Positions 1-4,941 of a DNA stretch of 5,331 nt are shown one piece after another. Source of the DNA: Verrucomicrobiota bacterium (GTDB lineage Bacteria > Verrucomicrobiota > Verrucomicrobiia > Opitutales > Opitutaceae). The notes below the pieces were generated by a model. It had not been told where the DNA came from and did no database searches. It saw only the letters and a list, made by a program, of their open reading frames with translations. How positions within the stretch are numbered: position 1 is the stretch's first letter; each line of letters opens with the position of its first letter. The stretch spans positions 1-5,331 of the forward strand of contig JAUPWC010000488.1 of NCBI GenBank assembly GCA_030916665.1, given 5' to 3'. A program made the position numbers and the translations under genes.

Positions 1-576
1 ACGGCCAGTCTTGTTCCGGTGTTTGTCGTGGGCGCACCAATTGCCGCGCCTGCCCTGACGGTGTTGCTGATCGGTTCGTGGATGATCCTCAGCTCCGCAC
101 TCGCGCCATGGATCAGCACCAAGATTTTGCTTATGGGAGCCAACCCTGCGGTGGCGTTCGCCCAGGGTGTCGGTGGCGTGGCGCAGGCTGCTTTCACGGG
201 CGGTGTCGGAGCGGCCGTCGCTGCCGCAACCGGTGGAGCCGGTGCGGGCGGAGTGATCGCGGCGGCGGCAGGCGGAGCGGCTGCTGCCGGAACCGAGTCC
301 ACGGTCCGGGGCGGAGGCTCGCCCCGAGTCACCGGAACTGCGGTCGGCGGGCTGTCGGGCTTCTACGCGGGCTCCTTCATGCGGCGCCATGCGGCAGCCG
401 CAGAAGAGACCGCCTCTGCTCAAAGGCAGCACGCCCAAGCCACAGAGAATTTCGCTGAGCAGTTCTCGGCCGAAGCCAATCGCAGACGGGCCGGCCGTAG
501 CGGATTCGGGCGTCAACCTCACAACGAAGATCCCAACCAAGCAGCCATCGACATCGATTCCCATGCCAAATCCTAG
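1..576 (+). CDS. VirB6/TrbL-like inner-membrane T4SS protein, C-terminal part (5' end outside window)
   Basis: The frame is open from base 1, so this is the 3' end of a longer gene (191 codons visible, TAG stop at 574-576). A GTG at 19 could be read as a start, but the frame upstream is open and hydrophobic and no ribosome binding site precedes it. Visible residues 3-50 are strongly hydrophobic and can form about two membrane segments (PALTVLLIGSWMILSSALAP lies within). Residues 56-97 are almost entirely Gly, Ala and Val, and a second glycine-zipper-like stretch follows near 112-126. The end is hydrophilic and Ala/Glu/Gln/Arg-rich, probably helical. VirB6/TrbL proteins are polytopic inner-membrane channel components with variable C-terminal tails. 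The assignment rests on membrane character plus position just upstream of VirB8-, VirB9- and VirB10-like genes; I see no diagnostic VirB6 motif. It could be another polytopic mating-channel protein. Confidence 0.6.
   Translation, partial: TASLVPVFVVGAPIAAPALTVLLIGSWMILSSALAPWISTKILLMGANPAVAFAQGVGGVAQAAFTGGVGAAVAAATGGAGAGGVIAAAAGGAAAAGTESTVRGGGSPRVTGTAVGGLSGFYAGSFMRRHAAAAEETASAQRQHAQATENFAEQFSAEANRRRAGRSGFGRQPHNEDPNQAAIDIDSHAKS
166..291 (+). other. Gly/Ala-rich low-complexity segment in the VirB6-like protein
   Basis: About 42 codons encode nearly only Gly, Ala and Val, with repeated GGVG, GGAGAGG and AAAAGGAAAAG blocks. The spacing resembles glycine zippers, which pack membrane helices tightly. 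The DNA is built from GCN and GGN codons without an exact tandem unit, so this is a compositional repeat, not a nucleotide-level tandem array. Confidence 0.6.
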
Positions 577-757
577 CCAAAGAATTGCCGCTGCCTCGAA
601 AGACTCGATCAATTCGATGCGGCGTATCGCAGTCGCACAGAAGAAGATCGCCGATGTGCTACTCGACGGCTTGCGCCGCGACGAGCCGATTGGCCCAGAG
701 GCTGAGCGTCCGCTCAAGAACGTGACGCCTGCGAAAACGAACCCACCTCGGAGGTAA
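563..757 (+). CDS. Small basic hypothetical protein (64 aa) between VirB6- and VirB8-like genes
   Basis: ATG at 563 begins a 64-residue frame ending in TAA at 755-757, overlapping the end of the VirB6-like gene by 14 nt. The same frame is open back to 389, but that stretch lies over the VirB6-like tail, so 563 is the sensible start. No clear Shine-Dalgarno precedes it, so translation probably depends on coupling with the upstream gene. The protein has no membrane segment, signal peptide or cysteine. Residues about 6-40 look like an amphipathic helix with Arg/Lys (MRRIAVAQKKIADVLLDGLR), and the tail is Pro/Lys/Arg-rich. In Agrobacterium-type operons this slot holds the VirB7 lipoprotein, but with no lipobox this is not VirB7. 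I do not recognise the family. An alternative start is the ATG at 617. Confidence 0.55.
   Translation: MPNPSQRIAAASKDSINSMRRIAVAQKKIADVLLDGLRRDEPIGPEAERPLKNVTPAKTNPPRR
750..755 (+). promoter_or_regulatory. Strong ribosome binding site for the VirB8-like gene
   Basis: GGAGGT lies 7 nt before the ATG at 763 and runs into the TAA stop (755-757) of the preceding small gene. This fixes the start of the VirB8-like gene and gives independent support that the small upstream frame ends here. Confidence 0.8.
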
Positions 758-762
758 TCACC

Positions 763-1428
763 ATGGTCGCCAACGTCGAAACCGCTTCCGCGCCCGCTTC
801 CCGCGTTGCGCCGCAGTTCGGGAAACCGAAATCCTCGCTGCTGGCGATTTTTGACCGGCAGCGTCGTCAGTCGTTGATCTGGTTCTTCGTCGCCGTCCTG
901 GCGTGGGTGTGGGCCGCGTGGGATCGGCACACCTTGGTCGAGCAACTGACCCGCAAGCGCGAGGTCGTGATGATCGACAGCCTCGGCACCTACTACGTGT
1001 CGCCGGTCGTGGACATTCAGGAAGCGAAAGACCTGCACGCGATGCAAACGAAGCTCGCGTGCAAGGCGCTGTTCGAACGCAACCCGGCGGGCTTGGACAA
1101 CCCCGAGTTGTTCAAACAGCTCTTCCTCCGGGAGGCCGCACAGACTGCACAGGCATCGCTCAATCGGACCAAACCCGAGTTCGAAGCCAAATCCCTCCAT
1201 CAGAAAGTGGAGGTCGGCGTGCCGGAGATTCTGAGCACGCGCGATAACGCCTTCTACACGTCAGCCGACGTCCAACTGATCCGCGTCGGTTCCTATCAGG
1301 GGGCACCGATTACGGAGGTGCTTCGCTACCGGGTGAAATTCAAGTTCCTGGTCAACCCGGACCTCACCCGCAACGGGCGGTTTCCGACCGCAGTCGCGGC
1401 ATTCCAAGTGGAGCCCATCAAAACGTGA
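763..1428 (+). CDS. VirB8/TrbF-like bitopic T4SS assembly protein
   Basis: A 221-aa protein with a short cytoplasmic N-terminus, one membrane helix at residues about 37-53 (SLIWFFVAVLAWVWAAW) and a periplasmic domain of about 165 residues. The length and single-helix topology match VirB8/TrbF proteins, whose NTF2-like periplasmic domain helps assemble the channel. The periplasmic part shows the expected order: a helical stretch at about 84-135, then strands from about 147 (KVEVGVPEIL, TSADVQLIRVG, EVLRYRVKFKFLV), ending in NGRFPTAVAAFQVEPI. The segment VVMIDSLGTYYV after the membrane helix also recalls the Bacteroidota conjugation protein TraK, itself VirB8-like. The start at 763 follows a strong ribosome binding site. 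The next gene begins 9 nt after the stop. The fold assignment is by topology, pattern and gene order, not by a catalytic motif. Confidence 0.7.
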   Translation: MVANVETASAPASRVAPQFGKPKSSLLAIFDRQRRQSLIWFFVAVLAWVWAAWDRHTLVEQLTRKREVVMIDSLGTYYVSPVVDIQEAKDLHAMQTKLACKALFERNPAGLDNPELFKQLFLREAAQTAQASLNRTKPEFEAKSLHQKVEVGVPEILSTRDNAFYTSADVQLIRVGSYQGAPITEVLRYRVKFKFLVNPDLTRNGRFPTAVAAFQVEPIKT

Positions 1429-1431
1429 GGA
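1427..1431 (+). promoter_or_regulatory. Ribosome binding site for the VirB9-like gene
   Basis: GAGGA lies 6 nt before the ATG at 1438 and overlaps the TGA stop (1426-1428) of the VirB8-like gene. The ATG is followed at once by a second ATG (1441), so the start could be either one. Confidence 0.65.
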
Positions 1432-1437
1432 CGCGCC

Positions 1438-2346
1438 ATGATGAAATCCCTGTCACTCTTCATCGGCCTCGCCTCGGCGCTCGCGGCGCAAACGATTCGC
1501 GAGGCTCGGCTTGATCCGAAACAGGCGGTGGACCTGCCGGTGTCCCGCGAGGTCACCACCGTCATGTTCCCCGGTCCGATCACCGCCGTGGCGGGAGCGG
1601 ACATGTTGATCGAGGGCGGTAAGCAATCGGTGGAGGTCGAGGAAGGGACGCCCCTGCGTTTCCATGTCTCCCATGCGCCCGGTTCGAACTTCATCCTCGT
1701 CCGCAGTCTCCAGCCCGACGCCGCCGCGAGATTGACCGCGATCTACGATGGCTCGGCCTACGTGCTCAACCTTCGCGCAGTCGCGGCAGATTCAACCGCG
1801 AGCGTGATTTTCCAGCCTGCGGCGCAGGTGGCGGCGGTCCGCGTTGAGACTCCACCGGAGCCGGTGAAGTTCTCGCCTCGCATCGGACTCAGCCTGCTGG
1901 ACCGGGCGCGAGCCTATCCGGTGTTGGCGAAGTCGCTGCCGAAGGCAGTCGAAGGCGTCACGCTCCGGGCGCAGAACCGAAAAATCGAATTGCCCGACGT
2001 GGAGGTGACCGTGCAGGAGGTCTATCGCTTCTCCAAGGAGGACGCGGTGGTCTTCTTGCTGCGGCTGAAGAATACCACGGACCGAACCCTCGATCTTGCC
2101 CCGAGCACGTTTGCTGCCCGGGTCGCCAACGAGAAATTCGAGCAGTCCATCGCCAACGGTCCGCGCAGTCTCGCTCCTGGCGAGAGCGTCGACGCGGAGT
2201 TCGCCGTCGTCGGCATGCCGGACGGCACGCGCAACGATCTCAGCGCGGACAATGCGTTCACCATTCTGGTCAACACCTCGCGACGTGAGGCCGTCGCGAC
2301 AACGGAGCCCACGGCACCGGCAGCAACGGAGGCACCGAAGTCATGA
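1438..2346 (+). CDS. VirB9/TrbG-like periplasmic protein of the T4SS outer-membrane core
   Basis: A 302-aa exported protein. Residues 1-17 form a signal peptide with probable cleavage after ALAA (SLSLFIGLASALAAQ). Residues about 30-128 form a beta-rich N-terminal region with a VirB9-type pattern: hydrophobic strand, TTVMFPGPITAV, then alternating polar/hydrophobic strands (FILVRSLQ, YVLNLRAV, SVIFQPA). A linker follows, then a second beta-rich domain at about 185-280 (VEVTVQEVYRF, AVVFLLRLKNTT, DAEFAVVGM, NAFTILVNTS). The tail is Pro/Ala/Thr-rich. VirB9/TrbG proteins have this two-domain beta layout and, with VirB7 and VirB10, form the outer-membrane core. The TT-x-x-FP-x-x-I pattern also occurs in Bacteroidota TraN and F-type TraK. 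Its stop overlaps the start of the VirB10-like gene (ATGA), so the two are probably translationally coupled. Overall similarity to Agrobacterium VirB9 looks low. Confidence 0.65.
   Translation: MMKSLSLFIGLASALAAQTIREARLDPKQAVDLPVSREVTTVMFPGPITAVAGADMLIEGGKQSVEVEEGTPLRFHVSHAPGSNFILVRSLQPDAAARLTAIYDGSAYVLNLRAVAADSTASVIFQPAAQVAAVRVETPPEPVKFSPRIGLSLLDRARAYPVLAKSLPKAVEGVTLRAQNRKIELPDVEVTVQEVYRFSKEDAVVFLLRLKNTTDRTLDLAPSTFAARVANEKFEQSIANGPRSLAPGESVDAEFAVVGMPDGTRNDLSADNAFTILVNTSRREAVATTEPTAPAATEAPKS
2328..2332 (+). promoter_or_regulatory. Probable ribosome binding site for the VirB10-like gene
   Basis: GGAGG lies inside the end of the VirB9-like gene, 10 nt before the overlapping ATG at 2343. The spacing is a little long, which fits re-initiation at the ATGA overlap contributing to translation. 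Confidence 0.5.
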
Positions 2347-3467
2347 ACCCGCGCAACATCGGCAATTTCTTCAAGAGCAAGTTCGGGTTGTTCATCGTGT
2401 TCGTCGTCGTGCTGTTCTCCGGTCTGGCGATTTACGGTCGCCAGCAATCGCAGGAACGCGAGGCGGCGAAGCTCGCGGCGCAGAGCACGAAGAAGGTCGA
2501 ACTCGGTCAGGTGCGGGTGCCGTTGGATCAAGGCCTCGAAAGCGGGTTGCCACAGCAAGCGCGTCCGCAGGTAGTCGCCCAGACAGGCGAGCCCACCACC
2601 GCCGGCGGTATTGTGCCCTTCCGTCCGGCTGCACCCGTGGCCACGGGCGCGGCGGGCCAGAAACCGCACACGGCGACGCCGGCCGCAGAGCCAAAACCGC
2701 GCAAGATTCGCTACGCCTCATTGCTTGCCTCGTATGAAGCGCCGCCGGTGCGGTCGGAGCGCGCGGTTCCGCCACCGCCAGAGAAGTTCATGCCGTTCGG
2801 CACGCTCTTGAAGTGCAAACTCGTGAACACGATCGACAGCGCGAATCTGGAGACGCCGGTCATCGCGGTGCTGCTCGAAGACGTTTGGCAGAACGGCAAG
2901 AAGGTCATTCCGGCCAACACGCTCGTGCATGGCACGGCGCGCGCGGGTCGGCTGCGCGACCGCGTGAACGCATCCGGCACCTGGCGTTTCGTCTGGCAGG
3001 ATGGCCGCGAGCTGGCGTTCAACGGCGTGGCATTGGATCGCGAATACGAACACGACATTGACGGCTACGGAATCACCGATGGTTCGGGCGGCATCAAAGG
3101 CCGTCTGATGGCGACGGATGACTTGCAGGAATTGAAGGTGCTGGCGTCCGCCGCGCTCAGCGGTTTCGCGCGCGGCACGCAGGACCGGACGCAGACCGCC
3201 TTGGGGACGACCATCACCGGCTCGGTCTCCAACGGTGTGCGTGAAGGCGTGGGCGACGTGTTCGATCTCTACGCGAAGCGCACGCTGAAGGACATTGAGG
3301 AAAACGGCTACTTCGTCCGCGTGGCGGCCGGTAAGGAATTCTACGTTTACGTTCTCGAGTCGGTCGATCCGCAGAAAGCGAGCGTGGCGGGAGTGAAATC
3401 ACCTCAGCCCGCGCCGCCTGAACCCGTGGCTCCTCGGCCAGCTCCTCAAAACCCATCACAAGGATAA
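2343..3467 (+). CDS. virB10: VirB10/TrbI family protein, envelope-spanning T4SS component
   Basis: A 374-aa protein with classic VirB10 architecture. It has a short cytoplasmic N-terminus, one membrane helix at residues about 14-31 (FGLFIVFVVVLFSGLAIYG), a long Pro/Ala-rich periplasmic linker (about 65-148) and a C-terminal beta-barrel domain at about 150-340. The barrel begins with PFGTLLKCKLVNTIDSANLE and continues with PVIAVLLEDVW, then VIPANTLVHGTARAG, a pattern well known in TrbI/VirB10 proteins. Residues about 262-315 (LASAALSGFARG through GVREGVGDVFDLYA) match the helical antenna region that crosses the outer membrane in VirB10 homologues. YFVRVAAGKEFYVYVLESVD forms the final strand. 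A Pro-rich tail (352-374) is extra. VirB10 links inner and outer membranes and responds to ATPase activity in the prototype system. This is the most secure family call in the window and anchors the T4SS reading. Confidence 0.9.
   Translation: MNPRNIGNFFKSKFGLFIVFVVVLFSGLAIYGRQQSQEREAAKLAAQSTKKVELGQVRVPLDQGLESGLPQQARPQVVAQTGEPTTAGGIVPFRPAAPVATGAAGQKPHTATPAAEPKPRKIRYASLLASYEAPPVRSERAVPPPPEKFMPFGTLLKCKLVNTIDSANLETPVIAVLLEDVWQNGKKVIPANTLVHGTARAGRLRDRVNASGTWRFVWQDGRELAFNGVALDREYEHDIDGYGITDGSGGIKGRLMATDDLQELKVLASAALSGFARGTQDRTQTALGTTITGSVSNGVREGVGDVFDLYAKRTLKDIEENGYFVRVAAGKEFYVYVLESVDPQKASVAGVKSPQPAPPEPVAPRPAPQNPSQG
3460..3464 (+). promoter_or_regulatory. Ribosome binding site for the lipoprotein gene
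   Basis: AAGGA lies 8 nt before the ATG at 3473 and abuts the TAA stop (3465-3467) of the VirB10-like gene. The bases around this start are locally AT-richer than the rest of the operon, which should keep the initiation site unstructured. Confidence 0.65.
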
Positions 3468-3472
3468 CTACT

Positions 3473-4015
3473 ATGCGAACCCTATGGTATATTCTTCCCG
3501 CGGTTCTTTTCGCCGGTTGCGCGACCAGGCAGCCCGTCGCGATCCAGCCCCCGGTCGCGCCCGTGGCCGCCGTCGTTCCGACCAAAGCGGTCGAGACGCG
3601 TTATGATGTGCGCGGTTATCGCGAGGCGGCGAGCCCCTCGATTCGCCATGAAGCGCACGCCGTATATCGCCGCACCATCGTGCCGGCGAACGCCACCGAA
3701 GACATGGGGACCGTGCCGCGCACGGCCTTTGCCCCGGCGAGTCATGCTCCGCTTTCCGGCGACGCCGAACTCGCGGCGGAACTTGCCACGCAAAAGGCCA
3801 TCACGGCGGAGCTGCGTGCGATGCAGTCCTCGATGTCCGAAACAGAGCGCCGGATGCAGGCTCAGTATGCGCAATTGGTGGGCCAGAGCACGGAAGCGGC
3901 GAAGCTTCGCGAGCAACTGGAGGCTGACCGCAGCCGCCTGCGCTCCGGGGTGCCGCCTGCCGCGTCGGAACCGGTGGCGGCGAATGCCACGGCTCCCACG
4001 GAAGCAAAATGGTGA
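3473..4015 (+). CDS. Outer-membrane lipoprotein with coiled coil, candidate VirB7/TraV equivalent
   Basis: A 180-aa protein with a lipoprotein signal peptide: basic Arg2, hydrophobic core, then lipobox LFAGC with the lipidated Cys at residue 16. Residue +2 is Ala, not Asp, which in the Lol system predicts outer-membrane sorting. A Pro/Val/Ala-rich linker follows (20-40), then a conserved-looking segment at about 44-70 (YDVRGYREAASPSIRHEAHA). Residues about 97-157 are a Glu/Ala/Leu/Arg/Gln-rich helix likely to form a coiled coil (TEAAKLREQLEADRSRLR). The tail is Pro/Ala/Thr-rich. T4SS cores usually include a lipoprotein that anchors VirB9 in the outer membrane (VirB7, TraV). This one follows virB10 and is much longer than VirB7 (about 50-60 aa), nearer TraV in size. 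The lipoprotein call is firm; the core role is inferred from context. Confidence 0.75.
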   Translation: MRTLWYILPAVLFAGCATRQPVAIQPPVAPVAAVVPTKAVETRYDVRGYREAASPSIRHEAHAVYRRTIVPANATEDMGTVPRTAFAPASHAPLSGDAELAAELATQKAITAELRAMQSSMSETERRMQAQYAQLVGQSTEAAKLREQLEADRSRLRSGVPPAASEPVAANATAPTEAKW

Positions 4016-4018
4016 GGG
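4014..4018 (+). promoter_or_regulatory. Ribosome binding site for the AAA+ ATPase gene
   Basis: GAGGG lies 6 nt before the ATG at 4025 and overlaps the TGA stop (4013-4015) of the lipoprotein gene. The junction differs from the one at 1425-1440 at only two of 16 positions. Confidence 0.65.
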
Positions 4019-4024
4019 CGCGTC

Positions 4025-4939
4025 ATGAGCATCGCCGCCGAACGCCTCGAAAAACTCCGGACCTTGCCGGATCGCCTCAAGGCGGTGCTCACGGGACAGG
4101 ATGTGGCTATCGATTTGGTCGCCGAGCGGCTGCAACACGGTGAGCTTGGCCTTACCGTTCCTGGCCGACCGAAAGCGAGCTTCCTGTTTCTCGGGCCGAC
4201 CGGCGTCGGCAAGACGGAGCTGACGCTGCGCTTCACGGAAGACCTGCTTGGCCCGGATCGTGTCGTCCGGCTCGACATGTCGGAATACCAGACGGCGGAT
4301 CGCCTCGGGTTGTTGCTCGGGACCGCCGATGAGCCGGGCCGGATCGCGGAGGGGTTTGATGCGTGCGCCGGCTGCGGCACGCTGCTCTTCGATGAAATCG
4401 AGAAGGCGCATCCGCGGGTCTTGGACGTGCTCCTTCAGTTGCTGGACGCAGCCCGCCTGACGACGGGTCGGAACCGTGTGCTGGATTTCTCGGCGTGGTA
4501 TATGGTGCTCACGAGCAACATTGGTGCGCAGCGCATCATGACGCTCCGCAAGTCGAAGTATGAGACGATGGAGCGCCTCGTGCGGCAGGATGCGCAGCGG
4601 GAACTGCGGCCGGAAATCTTCGCCCGCATCACGCTGACGGTCGTGTTCAACAAACTCGACTACGAGGCGCAGTGTGCCATCGCCGCTGGTCTGGTAGAAA
4701 AGGAGTGCCGGACGTTGGCCGGGCTTGGCTATCGGGTTTCCTCGGAACCATCCGTGCAAGGAATTGTCGTTAGTCGCGGGTATCACGAGCGGCTTGGGGC
4801 CAGGCCGATGCGTGATGCCGCCGAGCTTCTGGTTCGGAACGCGCTCGCGCGCGAGTTACTGCGCGGGGGCGACGGCTCAGGCCGTCTGCTGCCGCATTCG
4901 GATGGAATGAAACTGCACCTGAACCCTGCCGCCTCATAG
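4025..4939 (+). CDS. Single-domain AAA+ ATPase of the ClpA/ClpB D2 type
   Basis: A 304-aa cytoplasmic ATPase matching the second AAA+ module of ClpA/ClpB without the N-domain, first AAA module or middle domain. The order of motifs is VLTGQDVAIDLVAERLQ (about 21-37, the D2 'IGQD.A' entry), Walker A GPTGVGKT (57-64, Lys63), LDMSEYQ (83-89), Walker B LLFDEIEKAHP (120-130, Asp123-Glu124), sensor 1 TSN (163-165), arginine-finger region RPEIFARI (Arg201) and sensor 2 GARPMRD (Arg260) in a ClpB-D2-like small domain. All ATPase residues look intact. Between LLLG and LFDE the segment is shorter than in ClpB and lacks the GYVG aromatic pore loop; it carries CAGC (114-117) instead. No IGL/IGF loop for ClpP is seen. 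It follows the lipoprotein gene by 9 nt. The ATPase class is firm; its substrate and role in secretion are unknown. Confidence 0.85.
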   Translation: MSIAAERLEKLRTLPDRLKAVLTGQDVAIDLVAERLQHGELGLTVPGRPKASFLFLGPTGVGKTELTLRFTEDLLGPDRVVRLDMSEYQTADRLGLLLGTADEPGRIAEGFDACAGCGTLLFDEIEKAHPRVLDVLLQLLDAARLTTGRNRVLDFSAWYMVLTSNIGAQRIMTLRKSKYETMERLVRQDAQRELRPEIFARITLTVVFNKLDYEAQCAIAAGLVEKECRTLAGLGYRVSSEPSVQGIVVSRGYHERLGARPMRDAAELLVRNALARELLRGGDGSGRLLPHSDGMKLHLNPAAS

Positions 4940-4941
4940 CC

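Noticed and set aside
389..562. N-terminal extension of the small 64-aa gene back to an ATG at 389
   Set aside because: It would overlap the VirB6-like gene by almost 190 nt, and the extra residues look like an out-of-frame Pro/Lys/Ser-rich reading; the ATG at 563 gives a normal short overlap.
2022..2669. Minus-strand open frame of 215 codons opposite the VirB9/VirB10-like genes
   Set aside because: Arg/Leu/Ala-rich shadow translation over two genes with clear protein features on the plus strand; no motif.
2096..2737. Plus-strand open frame of 213 codons in another frame across the VirB9/VirB10 junction
   Set aside because: Composition is dominated by Arg, Ser and Pro, typical of an out-of-frame reading of GC-rich genes; the overlapping frames carry a beta domain and a membrane helix.
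3482..4786. A 434-codon open frame on the minus strand across the lipoprotein and ATPase genes
   Set aside because: It lies antisense to two well-supported genes, is rich in Arg, His and Gln as expected from the complement of GC-rich coding DNA, and shows no recognisable domain.
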